Source of the DNA: Rhizobium rosettiformans W3 | GTDB lineage: Bacteria > Pseudomonadota > Alphaproteobacteria > Rhizobiales > Rhizobiaceae | Direction: 5' to 3' | DNA length: 64,000 nucleotides | Assembly (NCBI RefSeq): GCF_004912135.1 | Contig: NZ_STGU01000006.1 | Span: forward strand, 186,001-250,000 | Shown here: in pieces, positions 41,519 through 50,097 of the stretch | How the letters are laid out: each line of letters starts with the position of its first letter | Numbering within the stretch: position 1 is the stretch's first letter | Notes under the pieces: generated by a model | What the model was told of the DNA's origin: nothing | The model's database searches: none | The model's input: the letters and a program-made list of their open reading frames with translations, nothing else | Position numbers and translations under genes: made by a program

Positions 41519-42331
41519 ATGTGCAATCATTGCGTGATTGAGAATGTGAAGCAGAACATGCTGTCGCGGCGCTCGCTGTTCAAGGGCATGGCTTTTGCCG
41601 GCGCGGCCGTCGCCGCCGGCGGGGTCTCCAGCCCGGTTCTGGCGCAGCAGACCGCAGGCAAGGTCGTGGACCTCACCCATGCCTATGACGAGAGCTTCCC
41701 GACCTTCGACGGAAATCCGGGCATCGAATACGAATGGGCCGTGGAATTCGCCGGCAATGGCTACCAGCTCCACAAACTGACCATCTTCGAACACACGGGC
41801 ACCCATATCGACGCGCCCTTCCATTTCAGCGCCGACGGCAAAAGCGTCGACCAGATCGAACCGCAGCAACTGGTCGCCCCGCTCGCGATCATCGACATCA
41901 CAGACCGCGCCAAAGAAGACGCAAACGCGACCGTCGAGGCGGCGGACGTCGAGGCCTGGATCAGCGCCAATGGCGAAATCCCTGAGGGCGCGGTCGTGGC
42001 ACTGCGCTCCGGCTGGGCGAAGAAGGTGAGTGAACCCGCCTTCCGCAACGACGGCGAAGGCAAGTTCGCCTTCCCCGGTTTCGGCAAGTCGGCAACCGAC
42101 CTCCTGGCAACCCTGAACGTGGCCGCGATCGGTGTCGACACGCTCTCGCTCGATCCGGGCAATTCGGCCGACTTTGCCGTACACAACAGCTGGCTGCCGG
42201 GCGGGCGCTACGGGATCGAATGCCTGAACAACCTCGAAGAGCTGCCGGTGAGCGGCGCGACGATCATGGTCGGCGCACCGAAACACAAACGAGGCACCGG
42301 TGGTCCAGCCCGCGTTCTGGCACTGGTGTGA
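41519..42331 (+). CDS. Exported cyclase-family hydrolase (Tat substrate)
   Basis: A 270-residue protein of the cyclase/kynurenine-formamidase-like family. The metal-binding core is HTGTHIDAPFHF, with further conserved VDLTHAYDESFPTF, VALRSGWAKKV and GVDTLSLDPG. The N-terminus has SRRSLFKGMAFAGAAVAAGG, a twin-arginine signal, so the enzyme is exported folded to the periplasm. GAGAGGG precedes the ATG. An AhpD-like gene follows after 10 bp; together they may degrade an amide- or lactone-like compound. Confidence 0.85.
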   Translation: MCNHCVIENVKQNMLSRRSLFKGMAFAGAAVAAGGVSSPVLAQQTAGKVVDLTHAYDESFPTFDGNPGIEYEWAVEFAGNGYQLHKLTIFEHTGTHIDAPFHFSADGKSVDQIEPQQLVAPLAIIDITDRAKEDANATVEAADVEAWISANGEIPEGAVVALRSGWAKKVSEPAFRNDGEGKFAFPGFGKSATDLLATLNVAAIGVDTLSLDPGNSADFAVHNSWLPGGRYGIECLNNLEELPVSGATIMVGAPKHKRGTGGPARVLALV

Positions 42332-42341
42332 GGAGGCCCAG

Positions 42342-42758
42342 ATGGCGGTCCTCCCTCTCCTGAGTGACGAGGAGGCGAGCGCAGAAGCGCTCGCCGTCTT
42401 CAACGACATCAGAGAAAAACGCGGCATCGACTACGTCAACAATTTCTGGCGGGCGCTCGCCCATGATCCCGACGAACTTAAATCCGTCTGGGACCGGCTC
42501 CAGACCGTGATGGCACCCGGCGCCCTCGACCCGCTGGTCAAGGAGCTGATCTATATCGCGGTGTGCGCCACCAATGGCTGCGCCTATTGCGTCCATAGCC
42601 ACACCGCCTCGGCCAAGGCCAAGGGCATGACGCCGGACATGCATGCCGAACTGCTGCAGGTGATCGCCATGGCGAGCCGCACCAATGCACTGGCGGTGGC
42701 GCTGGGCGTGCCGGTGGATGATCGGTTCGAGGCGGAGGTCGCCAAGAAGGGTGAGTAG
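42342..42758 (+). CDS. AhpD/carboxymuconolactone decarboxylase family protein
   Basis: A 138-residue helical protein of the AhpD-like family: FNDIREKRGIDYVNNFWRAL, KELIYIAVCATNGCAYCVHS with the redox CxxC and following His, and AKGMTPDMHAELLQVI. Such proteins act as alkylhydroperoxidase-like reductants or carbon-carbon lyases. The ATG at 42342 has GAGGAGG five bases upstream, favouring it over an upstream start inside the cyclase gene. Same transcript as the cyclase. Confidence 0.85.
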   Translation: MAVLPLLSDEEASAEALAVFNDIREKRGIDYVNNFWRALAHDPDELKSVWDRLQTVMAPGALDPLVKELIYIAVCATNGCAYCVHSHTASAKAKGMTPDMHAELLQVIAMASRTNALAVALGVPVDDRFEAEVAKKGE

Positions 42759-42787
42759 CGCCGTGCTTGTTTCGCCCAGTCGCGCCG

Positions 42788-43225
42788 CTATTCGCTTCGG
42801 GGCACGAAACCCGCTCTGCCAGCCCGGGCGAGTTGAACGAACCGGTCTCGCACGTCCAGGAAAAGCCTGCGCGGCAACAGCCCGTAGACGACACTGCTGC
42901 CCGCCTCGGTCTCGAAAGGTCGAAGATCCGGGCCCGGCCAGAAGAATCGATTGGCCTCTGTCAGCACGATGAAGGAAGGCAAGTCATCGAGACCAAGTCG
43001 CTGCTTGGTGGCGGCCGGAATCTCCACCGCATGCGCAGGATTTGAAGGCGGCGTGTGGGTGATCGGGAGCACCACCACCTGTGTTTCACCGTCATCCCGC
43101 GTCAAGGCCAGGATGACGGCACAAGGCCTGTCCTTGCGACCTTCCTCGAGCCCGCGGTGAAACTCGTGGTGCCACAGATAAGAGTAGCGAATGACCTGCC
43201 CCGGCTCCGGCGCGGGCCAAGACAC
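42788..43225 (-). CDS. PemK/MazF-like toxin
   Basis: A 145-residue protein with the CcdB/PemK-like fold pattern: PAPEPGQVIRYSYLW, GRKDRPCAVILAL, TQVVVLPITHTPP and SFIVLTEANRFFWPGPDLRP. It is longer than classical MazF and represents the rhizobial PemK-like branch. It would cut RNA or otherwise arrest growth unless bound by its antitoxin. It starts 3 bp after the stop of the Phd-like gene, antitoxin first. Confidence 0.78.
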   Translation of the reverse strand: MSWPAPEPGQVIRYSYLWHHEFHRGLEEGRKDRPCAVILALTRDDGETQVVVLPITHTPPSNPAHAVEIPAATKQRLGLDDLPSFIVLTEANRFFWPGPDLRPFETEAGSSVVYGLLPRRLFLDVRDRFVQLARAGRAGFVPRSE

Positions 43226-43228
43226 GGG

Positions 43229-43495
43229 TCAGCGATCCAGTTCGCCGTCGAACGCATCCGCGCCCGATGGCGGCAGGCTTTCAGCGATGTCTTGCAACTC
43301 GGCGTCGGAGAAATCCGCAGCCGCTAAAACCTCCCGGTCGCGCCGCTTCAGCCGCTGATACTCCTCTGTCGAGATCATCACCGTACGGTCGCGGCCATTG
43401 CGCGTGATCACGACGGGTTGCGTGAGGGCAAGATCGAAGTAGCGTCCACTCTGCCGCTGAAACTCCGCAGCACTCACCTTCACCGGATCAGCCAT
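43229..43495 (-). CDS. Phd/YefM-family antitoxin
   Basis: An 88-residue antitoxin: KVSAAEFQRQSGRYFDLAL, PVVITRNGRDRTVMISTEEY and QRLKRRDREVL form the Phd DNA-binding domain, with an acidic C-terminal tail (DFSDAELQDIAESLPPS) for toxin binding. The ATG at 43495 has GGGAGG seven bases upstream. It pairs with the PemK-like gene downstream and is divergent from ade. Confidence 0.85.
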   Translation of the reverse strand: MADPVKVSAAEFQRQSGRYFDLALTQPVVITRNGRDRTVMISTEEYQRLKRRDREVLAAADFSDAELQDIAESLPPSGADAFDGELDR

Positions 43496-43512
43496 CCATA
43501 AGCCTCCCATTT

Positions 43513-43537
43513 ATACATAAGATCAGTATCATACATA
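43513..43537. promoter_or_regulatory. ATACATA direct repeats upstream of the Phd antitoxin
   Basis: ATACATA occurs at 43513-43519 and 43531-43537, 18 bp apart, in the AT-rich part just before the antitoxin ribosome site. The minus strand also reads TATGTATAAAT, which could contain the -10. Likely antitoxin operator; weak evidence. Confidence 0.4.
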
Positions 43538-43616
43538 GAACATTTAATTTCAAGATCGTTGGCCCCTTGTGATCAAGAGGCTACACTCGTGAGATCAACA
43601 GAATCGGAGAAGCCGC

Positions 43617-45311
43617 ATGACCGACCTCGAACGCCGCATCGATCAGGGGACCGGCCGCGAGCCGGCGGACATCGTGTTGAAGGGCGGGCGTTACTTCGAT
43701 CTGGTCAGCGGCGAACTTGTTGAATCCGATATTGCCATCTGCGGCGAGACCATCGTCGGGACGGTCGAAAGCTACGAAGGCCGGGAGGTCATCGACATCT
43801 CCGGCAAGATCGTCGTGCCCGGCTTCATCGACACGCATCTGCACATCGAAAGTTCGCTGGTCACGCCGCATGAGTTCGACCGCTGCGTGCTCCCCTATGG
43901 CGTGACGACCGTGATCTGCGATCCGCACGAGATCGCCAATGTGCTCGGCACCGAGGGCATCCAGTTCTTCCTCGATTCGGCCGAGCAAACGATCATGGAC
44001 ATCCGCGTCCAGCTCTCCTCCTGCGTGCCGGCGACGCATCTGGAGACGGCGGGCGCCGATCTGCCGATCGAGCGGCTCCTGCCTTTCCGCAACCACCCGA
44101 AGGTCATCGGCCTTGCCGAATTCATGAATTTCCCCGGCGTGATCCACAAGGATCCGATCTGCATGGCGAAGCTCGAAGCCTTTCAGGACGGCCATATCGA
44201 CGGCCATTCGCCGCTGCTCTCGGGTCGCGACCTGAACGGCTATCTCTCCGCCCGCATCCGCACCGACCACGAATGCACCAGTGCCGCCGAGGCCATGGAG
44301 AAAATCCGCAAGGGCATGCACATCCTCGTCCGCGAAGGCTCGGTGTCGAAGGACCTGCATGCGCTGATGCCGATCCTGACCGAGCGGCTCTCGCCCTTCC
44401 TCGCGCTCTGCACCGACGACCGTAACCCGCTCGACATCGCCGAACAGGGCCATCTCGACTATCTGATCCGTGAGGCGATCAGGAACGGCGTGGAGCCGAT
44501 CGCCGTCTATCGCGCCGCCTCGATTTCGGCCGCTCGCGCCTTCGGCCTGCGGGATCGCGGTCTGGTGGCGCCGGGTTGGCGCGCCGATCTGGTGGTCGTC
44601 GACAGCCTTGAAAACTGCAAGGCGGACATGGTGTTCGCAGCCGGCCGTCGTGTGACCGACGACCTCTTCGAAACCCGCAAGCCGGTCGCGCCCGTCGGCC
44701 TCGACAGCGTCAAGGCGCGCGAAGTGAAGGCCGCCGATTTCGGCGTGCCGGTGGCGGAGGGCGAAACGCCTGTCATCGGCGTCATGCCCGGAAAGATCAT
44801 CACCGAACACCGCCGCTACCGCCTGCCGACCTCCGGCAACCAGACCGCCGTCGATCTCGCAAACGACGTAATCAAGGTCGCCGTCATCGAGCGGCACGGC
44901 AAGAATGGCAACCACGCCAACGGCTTCGTCCAGGGGTTCGGCCTGAAGAAGGGCGCGATTGCCTCGACCGTCGGCCATGACAGCCACAACATCTGCGTCG
45001 TCGGGGTCTCCGAGGAAGACATGGCGCTCGCCGCCAACCGGCTCGGCGAGATCAAGGGTGGCTTCGTCGTGGTCGAGGACGGCAAAGTCACCGGCGAGAT
45101 CCCGCTGCCCGTCGCCGGCCTGATGAGCCTCGAACCCTACGAGAGCGTGCGCGATACGCTACACCACTTGAGAAAAGCGGCCTATGCTCTTGGAACGACG
45201 CTCGAAGAACCTTTCCTCCAGGTCGCCTTCCTGCCACTGCCGGTCATTCCGCATCTGAAGATTTCCGACAAGGGCATGGTAGACGTCGACCAGTTCCGGC
45301 TGATCGGGTGA
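43617..45311 (+). CDS. ade: Adenine deaminase
   Basis: A 564-residue amidohydrolase converting adenine to hypoxanthine. Metal ligands are visible in [18 protein letters not shown] and [13 protein letters not shown], and family markers in [13 protein letters not shown] and [20 protein letters not shown]; the C-terminal [19 protein letters not shown] is conserved. Length matches the Ade/AdeC family. CGGAGAAG precedes the ATG. It salvages purine nitrogen; together with the xanthine dehydrogenase at 59-63 kb it could feed purine catabolism. Confidence 0.94.
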   Translation: MTDLERRIDQGTGREPADIVLKGGRYFDLVSGELVESDIAICGETIVGTVESYEGREVIDISGKIVVPGFIDTHLHIESSLVTPHEFDRCVLPYGVTTVICDPHEIANVLGTEGIQFFLDSAEQTIMDIRVQLSSCVPATHLETAGADLPIERLLPFRNHPKVIGLAEFMNFPGVIHKDPICMAKLEAFQDGHIDGHSPLLSGRDLNGYLSARIRTDHECTSAAEAMEKIRKGMHILVREGSVSKDLHALMPILTERLSPFLALCTDDRNPLDIAEQGHLDYLIREAIRNGVEPIAVYRAASISAARAFGLRDRGLVAPGWRADLVVVDSLENCKADMVFAAGRRVTDDLFETRKPVAPVGLDSVKAREVKAADFGVPVAEGETPVIGVMPGKIITEHRRYRLPTSGNQTAVDLANDVIKVAVIERHGKNGNHANGFVQGFGLKKGAIASTVGHDSHNICVVGVSEEDMALAANRLGEIKGGFVVVEDGKVTGEIPLPVAGLMSLEPYESVRDTLHHLRKAAYALGTTLEEPFLQVAFLPLPVIPHLKISDKGMVDVDQFRLIG

Positions 45312-45324
45312 TCTAAGTTGCATC

Positions 45325-45363
45325 AACTCGTGAGTTGTACCATATTACGGACAACTCGGAGTT
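45325..45363. promoter_or_regulatory. Paired AACTC-GAGTT inverted repeats upstream of yefM
   Basis: AACTC-GT-GAGTT at 45325-45336 and AACTC-G-GAGTT at 45353-45363 are two inverted repeats about 27 bp apart. The second covers the GGAG that would serve as ribosome site for yefM. YefM-YoeB complexes bind such paired sites, so these are probable autoregulatory operators. Confidence 0.6.
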
Positions 45364-45370
45364 CGCCATC

Positions 45371-45634
45371 ATGGACACCATCTTTTTCTCGAAGGCACGG
45401 GCCGAGCTTGCCGGCTTGCTCGACAAGGTCAACGACGACGCGGCACCGATCGAAATCGTCAGGCGTGACAAGCCCTCAGCCGTGTTGATGGGCAAGGATG
45501 AATATGACAGCCTCGTCGAGACCATTCACCTTCTGTCATCTCCTGCGAACGCCGCGCGATTGCTGAAGGCCAAGCAAGACCTGGAGGCCGGAAACTTCGC
45601 TGAGCCCCCCGCGACGTTCGATATTGGGCGCTGA
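45371..45634 (+). CDS. yefM: YefM-family antitoxin
   Basis: An 87-residue Phd/YefM protein: FFSKARAELAGLLDKVNDDA, PIEIVRRDKPSAVLMGKDEY and DSLVETIHLLSSPANAARLL, the last being the typical YefM toxin-neutralising helix. The ATG at 45371 is preceded by GGAG nine bases upstream; an upstream in-frame start would include operator sequence. The toxin gene follows after 3 bp. Confidence 0.88.
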   Translation: MDTIFFSKARAELAGLLDKVNDDAAPIEIVRRDKPSAVLMGKDEYDSLVETIHLLSSPANAARLLKAKQDLEAGNFAEPPATFDIGR

Positions 45635-45637
45635 TCC

Positions 45638-45904
45638 ATGCGGATTGCCTTCACGCCGGATGGCTGGGAGGACTACCTGTATTGGCAGGGGCAAGACCGG
45701 AAGACACTGGCACGGATCAACGAGCTCATCCGCGATATACGCCGCCACCCCTTCGAGGGGATCGGCAAACCCGAACCCCTGAAGGGCACGCTCAAGGGAA
45801 TGTGGTCTCGTCGCATCACCCAGGAACACCGTATTGCGTACGCCGTTGTCGGTACAGGTGAGGACCAGACGCTGGTGATCCTGCAATGCCGCTACCACTA
45901 CTGA
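45638..45904 (+). CDS. yoeB: YoeB-family mRNA interferase toxin
   Basis: An 88-residue RelE-superfamily toxin: WEDYLYWQGQDRKTLARINE, PFEGIGKPEPLKGTLKGMWS, RRITQEHRIAYAV and the terminal CRYHY, carrying the Glu, Arg and His-Tyr residues of the YoeB active site. It is a ribosome-associated nuclease. The frame is intact. The K+ channel gene begins 9 bp later on the same strand and may be read through. Confidence 0.9.
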   Translation: MRIAFTPDGWEDYLYWQGQDRKTLARINELIRDIRRHPFEGIGKPEPLKGTLKGMWSRRITQEHRIAYAVVGTGEDQTLVILQCRYHY

Positions 45905-45913
45905 AGAGGCCCT

Positions 45914-46702
45914 ATGGCATTCGAGACTGCGAAATCCGCGACCCAATCCATACGCCAGCGCCTGACGCGCCTCTATTACGGCCGGGACACGGCAGCGATC
46001 CGTTTCCAGTTCGCATTGATGATCATCGACATTGCGATCATCGGATTTTTCCTGGCGGGCCCCTATCTGCGTGATCGGCCAAGCTATCTGATCCTGGACT
46101 ACACGATTGCCGCCTGGATTGCGCTGGAGCTCATCGCCCAGTGGTCGGCGACCTATCCCGCCCGTCGTTATCTCATGCGGCCGATGACCTGGATCGATCT
46201 TTTCGTTCTCTGCACGCTGCTCTTTCCGCAATGGCTATTCAACTTCGCCTTCCTGCGCGTCGCGCGCATCTGGGCGGTTGCGCAGCGACCGGTCTTCACG
46301 CTGATGCTAAACAGGCTCGGCCTGAAAGAGCAGACGGATGTCGTGACAGCCTTCATCAACCTCTTCGTCTTTCTCTTCCTGGTGACGGGCTTCGTCTATA
46401 CCTTCTTCTTCTACCGGGAAGATGCCGGGACCGGCTTTATCGATGCCCTCTATTTTACGGTCGCAACTGTCACCACGACGGGCTTCGGCGACATCACGCT
46501 GCCGGGCACGGCCGGCAAGCTAACCTCAATCGTGACGATGATCATCGGCATCTCGCTCTTCGTGCGGCTCGCCCAGGCAATCGTCCGGCCCTACAAGGTC
46601 ACCTTCCCCTGCCCCGAATGCGGCCTGCAGCGACATGACGCGGACGCCGTCCACTGCAAGGCCTGTGGCCACACACTGAACATCCCCGACGACGGGCTTT
46701 GA
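45914..46702 (+). CDS. Voltage-gated-type K+ channel with C-terminal zinc ribbon
   Basis: A 262-residue channel with six membrane segments: FALMIIDIAIIGFFLAGPYL, LILDYTIAAWIALELIAQW, WIDLFVLCTLLFP, an S4-like part with LRVARIWAVAQR, then INLFVFLFLVTGFVYTFFF, the pore loop and KLTSIVTMIIGISLFVRLAQ. The selectivity filter is TTTGFGD. The cytoplasmic tail ends CPECGLQRHDADAVHCKACG, a four-cysteine zinc ribbon that is unusual on a channel and could bind metal, RNA or a partner. GAGG lies seven bases before the ATG, and the gene starts 9 bp after yoeB. Confidence 0.87.
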   Translation: MAFETAKSATQSIRQRLTRLYYGRDTAAIRFQFALMIIDIAIIGFFLAGPYLRDRPSYLILDYTIAAWIALELIAQWSATYPARRYLMRPMTWIDLFVLCTLLFPQWLFNFAFLRVARIWAVAQRPVFTLMLNRLGLKEQTDVVTAFINLFVFLFLVTGFVYTFFFYREDAGTGFIDALYFTVATVTTTGFGDITLPGTAGKLTSIVTMIIGISLFVRLAQAIVRPYKVTFPCPECGLQRHDADAVHCKACGHTLNIPDDGL

Positions 46703-46704
46703 GC

Positions 46705-47157
46705 TCAGAGCGTTTTGCGAAAATAGACGACGCGCTGCGTCTCCTCGAAGCCGAGAGCGCCATGCATCGCATGAGAGACGGTGTTGTTTAGCTCGGCATC
46801 GGAGCCGAGTTCGCTGAGGCCCTTGCTCCGCGCCCAAGCGCTCACGGCAGCGACCAGCAGAGCCGCAACGCCCTGCCGACGCGCGGCGGGATCGACGACG
46901 ATCCCTTCGAGAAAGGCGACCGGCGAGGTCTCGCAGCCATTCACATAGTCGGAGCGGATGCTGGCTTCCGCCAGCCCCAGGGCACGCCCCTCAGTGTCGG
47001 AGCAAAGGAACGAGCAGAGCCGGTCCGGCTCTAACAGAGCCGCGACGATCTCGGCCCGATGGTCTTCCAGAGCAAGATGCGGCCAGAGCTGGTGGCGCAG
47101 CGCCGACCACGCGTTCAGGTCTTCCTCGCTCGCTTGATGAACCGAAAACTCCGTCAC
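46705..47157 (-). CDS. GNAT acetyltransferase, AAC(6')-like
   Basis: A 150-residue GNAT enzyme. The acetyl-CoA site is FLEGIVVDPAARRQGVAALL, and the C-terminus ELGSDAELNNTVSHAMHGAL followed by GFEETQRVVYFRK strongly resembles aminoglycoside 6'-N-acetyltransferases. Whether it confers resistance or has a housekeeping substrate is unknown. The GTG at 47157 overlaps the stop of the upstream glucosidase gene as GTGA and has GAGG five bases before it, so I prefer it to a TTG five codons earlier. Confidence 0.82.
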   Translation of the reverse strand: MTEFSVHQASEEDLNAWSALRHQLWPHLALEDHRAEIVAALLEPDRLCSFLCSDTEGRALGLAEASIRSDYVNGCETSPVAFLEGIVVDPAARRQGVAALLVAAVSAWARSKGLSELGSDAELNNTVSHAMHGALGFEETQRVVYFRKTL

Positions 47158-48815
47158 GAGAGCCTCGCGCAAATGCCATCAAGCGGCCCGAGCCGGATCT
47201 CGCCCTCGGCGGCCGTGCCGGTCAGTCCCGGCATGGCGAGCACCTCTTTCACCGCATGCCCCTTCGGCAGCGTGAATTCCTGCGGTCCGCGGCGAAGATT
47301 GAAGACGAAGAGCAGCCGCTCATCGCCCTTCGAGCGCGTGAAGACGAGCACGTCCTCATTCGTCGCCAGAAACTCCATGTCGCCGTCGATCAGCGCGGGG
47401 TGGGTCTTGCGGAAGGCGAGCGTCGCCCGATAATGAGCGAGGACGGACTGGGACGACTTCTCTTGGGCATCGACGGCCAGCGCCTGATGCTCGGCCGGCA
47501 CCGGCAGCCAAGGCTTGGCGGAGGAGAAACCCGCCTGCTTCTTCCCCTTTTCCCAAACCATTGGCGTGCGGCATCCGTCGCGTCCCTTGAAGGCCGGCCA
47601 GAAGCGGATGCCATAGGGGTCGCGCAGATCCTCGAAAGCCAGATCCGCCTCGGGCAACCCCAGTTCCTCGCCCTGATAGAGGCAGATCGAGCCGCGCAGT
47701 GCTGAAAGCACGGACATGGCAAGCTTCGCGACCGCATCCCGCTCCTGCGGCTGCTGCACGAAGCGGCTGACATGGCGTGTCACGTCGTGATTGGAAAAGG
47801 CCCAGCACACCCAGCCGTCCCTCACCTGCCGCTGGAAGCTTTCGACGCAGTGGCGGATATGGCTCGGCGTGAAATCCGGTCCGAGCAGGTCGAAGGTGTA
47901 GCACATGTGCAGCTTGTCGCCGCCGGAGGTGTAGGCCGCCACCGTCTTCAGCGAGCGCGCCCCGTCGCCCACTTCACCGACCGTCGTACGATCCGGATAC
48001 TGGTCGAGCAATGCCCGGAAGCGCTTGAGGAACTCGATATTCTCCGGCTGGGTCTTGTCGTAGAGATGACTTTGCATGCCGTAAGGGTTAACGTCGGGCG
48101 CATCGAGGCCGGCATCTTCGCTGTCGGGCACATGGGGCGGATTGTCCCGCAGCTCCTTGTCATGGAAGTAATAATTGACGGTATCGAGCCGGAAGCCGTC
48201 GACGCCGCGATCGAGCCAGAATTTCACCGCATCGAGCACCGCATCTTGAACCGCACGATTGTGGAAGTTGAGATCCGGCTGCGAAGCGAGGAAATTGTGC
48301 ATGTAATACTGCTTGCGGATTCCGTCCCACTCCCAGGCTGGGCCGCCAAAGACCGAAAGCCAGTTGTTCGGCGCCGTTCCATCGGGCTTGGCCGCGGCCC
48401 AGACATACCAGTCGGCCTTGGGATTATCGCGACTCGTCCGGCTTTCCTTGAACCAGGGATGCTGGTCCGAGGTATGCGAGATCACCTGGTCGATGATGAC
48501 CTTCAAGCCGAGCCGCTTCGCCTCCGCCATCATCGCATCGAAATCGGCAAGCGTACCGAACATCGGGTCGACATCGCAGTAATCGGAGACGTCGTAGCCC
48601 ATGTCTGCCTGCGGCGAGGTGAAGAAGGGCGACAGCCAGATCGCATCGACGCCGAGCGAAGCGATGTAGGGCAGCCGCTGGATGATGCCCTTGATGTCGC
48701 CGATGCCGTCGCCGCTCGTATCCTGAAAGGAGCGCGGATAGACCTGGTAGATCACCGCACCGCGCCACCAGTCGGCGGAGTTCGAACGCGTGGATTTGGC
48801 AGGTGGCTTAGTCAT
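47154..48815 (-). CDS. GH13 alpha-glucosidase (AglA-like)
   Basis: A 553-residue glycoside hydrolase family 13 enzyme without signal peptide. WWRGAVIYQVYPRSFQDTSG starts the barrel; the nucleophile is Asp in GFRLDTVNYY, the acid/base Glu lies in TVGEVGD, and the transition-state Asp in FSNHDVTRH. It resembles AglA of S. meliloti, which hydrolyses imported alpha-glucosides such as sucrose, maltose and trehalose; the aglEFGK transporter genes are not here. It is followed by the acetyltransferase with overlapping codons. Confidence 0.9.
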   Translation of the reverse strand: MTKPPAKSTRSNSADWWRGAVIYQVYPRSFQDTSGDGIGDIKGIIQRLPYIASLGVDAIWLSPFFTSPQADMGYDVSDYCDVDPMFGTLADFDAMMAEAKRLGLKVIIDQVISHTSDQHPWFKESRTSRDNPKADWYVWAAAKPDGTAPNNWLSVFGGPAWEWDGIRKQYYMHNFLASQPDLNFHNRAVQDAVLDAVKFWLDRGVDGFRLDTVNYYFHDKELRDNPPHVPDSEDAGLDAPDVNPYGMQSHLYDKTQPENIEFLKRFRALLDQYPDRTTVGEVGDGARSLKTVAAYTSGGDKLHMCYTFDLLGPDFTPSHIRHCVESFQRQVRDGWVCWAFSNHDVTRHVSRFVQQPQERDAVAKLAMSVLSALRGSICLYQGEELGLPEADLAFEDLRDPYGIRFWPAFKGRDGCRTPMVWEKGKKQAGFSSAKPWLPVPAEHQALAVDAQEKSSQSVLAHYRATLAFRKTHPALIDGDMEFLATNEDVLVFTRSKGDERLLFVFNLRRGPQEFTLPKGHAVKEVLAMPGLTGTAAEGEIRLGPLDGICARLS

Positions 48816-48992
48816 CAGGGGATCCTCCGGCGGGAATCGTCAGGTGCCCTTAGGCAATCGACTTGCACGGCCGATGTCAAACGGCCCGTCGGTAGACTGA
48901 CATCAAGCTGTAATGTTCCCCGCCCATAAGGCGCCAAGAGCTTGTGAGAGAATCGCCGCTGCGGCGGCCGTTCGGATGAGGGCGGACACGCC

Positions 48993-50087
48993 ATGCCGAA
49001 ACTGACCATCGTGACCGATGCCTGGCACCCGCAGGTGAACGGGGTCGTCCGCTCGATCGAGACCACCAACCGTGAACTGAAGGCGATGGGCGTCGAGGTC
49101 TCGATGATCACGCCCGAGCCCTTCCGCAGCATTCCGATGCCCACCTATCCCGAAATCCGGCTCTCGCTTGCCACGCCCGGCCGCATTGGACGGATGATCG
49201 AGGCGCAAAGACCTGACTACGTGCATATCGCGACCGAAGGGCCGCTTGGCCTGATGGCGCGCCACTGGTGCATCCGCAACAAGCGCCCCTTCTCGACGAC
49301 CTACCACACCCGTTTCCCGGAATATGTGGCAGCCCGGCTGCCGGTGCCGCTCGCCTGGCTCTATGCCTTTGTCCGCTGGTTTCACAATCGCGGCGGCGCC
49401 TGCATGGTGGCGACCGAGAGCCTGCGCCGGGAACTGGCCGCCCGCGGCATCAACAATCTCTGCCTCTGGAGCCGCGGCATCGATACCGCCCATTTCCGGC
49501 CGCGCGAGAAATCGGAGAAACCCTTCGGCCTGCCACGCCCGATCTTCATGACGGTCGGCCGTGTGGCCGTGGAAAAGAACCTTCCCGCCTTCCTCGATCT
49601 CGATCTGCCGGGCTCGAAAGTGGTGGTCGGAGATGGCCCGGCCCGCGAGGAACTGCAGGCGCGCTATCCGGACGTGCTCTTTACCGGCGTCAAGCATGGC
49701 GAGGACCTCGCGCGTGCCTATGCCGAAGCTGATGTCTTCGTCTTCCCGTCAAAGACCGACACCTTCGGCAATACCATCCTGGAAGCGCTGGCGTCTGGCG
49801 TGCCCGTCGCCGCCTACCCCGTGACCGGTCCGGTCGACATCATCCCGGCAGGCTCGAATGCCGGCGCGCTCGACCACGACCTGCAGATCGCCTGCATCGC
49901 AGCCCTTCAGGCCTCGCCGGCGTCAGCCCGCAGGCTGGCCGAGACCTATTCCTGGGAAGCCGCCACGCAGCAATTCTTCGACAATGTTGTGGAGGCCAAG
50001 GAGCAGCGCCGCAAGCGCGGTCTGCGCCAGCGCTTCGGCGCCCGCCCGGCCGAGATCGACGCCCACGGACGCCCTGCCACCGAATAG
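48993..50087 (+). CDS. GT4-family glycosyltransferase
   Basis: A 364-residue GT-B transferase. The N-domain has VTDAWHPQVNGVVRSIETTN and YHTRFPEYVAARLPVPL; the C-domain has FMTVGRVAVEKNLPAFLDLD, VVVGDGPAREELQARYPDVL and the EX7E-like EADVFVFPSKTDTFGNTILE, as in GDP-mannose- or UDP-sugar-dependent transferases that act on lipids (SQD2/MgtA-like). Probably it glycosylates a diacylglycerol or phosphatidylinositol lipid. It converges on der with a 10-bp gap. Confidence 0.9.
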   Translation: MPKLTIVTDAWHPQVNGVVRSIETTNRELKAMGVEVSMITPEPFRSIPMPTYPEIRLSLATPGRIGRMIEAQRPDYVHIATEGPLGLMARHWCIRNKRPFSTTYHTRFPEYVAARLPVPLAWLYAFVRWFHNRGGACMVATESLRRELAARGINNLCLWSRGIDTAHFRPREKSEKPFGLPRPIFMTVGRVAVEKNLPAFLDLDLPGSKVVVGDGPAREELQARYPDVLFTGVKHGEDLARAYAEADVFVFPSKTDTFGNTILEALASGVPVAAYPVTGPVDIIPAGSNAGALDHDLQIACIAALQASPASARRLAETYSWEAATQQFFDNVVEAKEQRRKRGLRQRFGARPAEIDAHGRPATE

Positions 50088-50097
50088 CCGGCGTCGA

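Noticed and set aside
40088..42427. A 779-codon minus-strand open frame
   Set aside because: Antisense to the epimerase, methyltransferase and cyclase genes, which carry clear motifs and ribosome sites.
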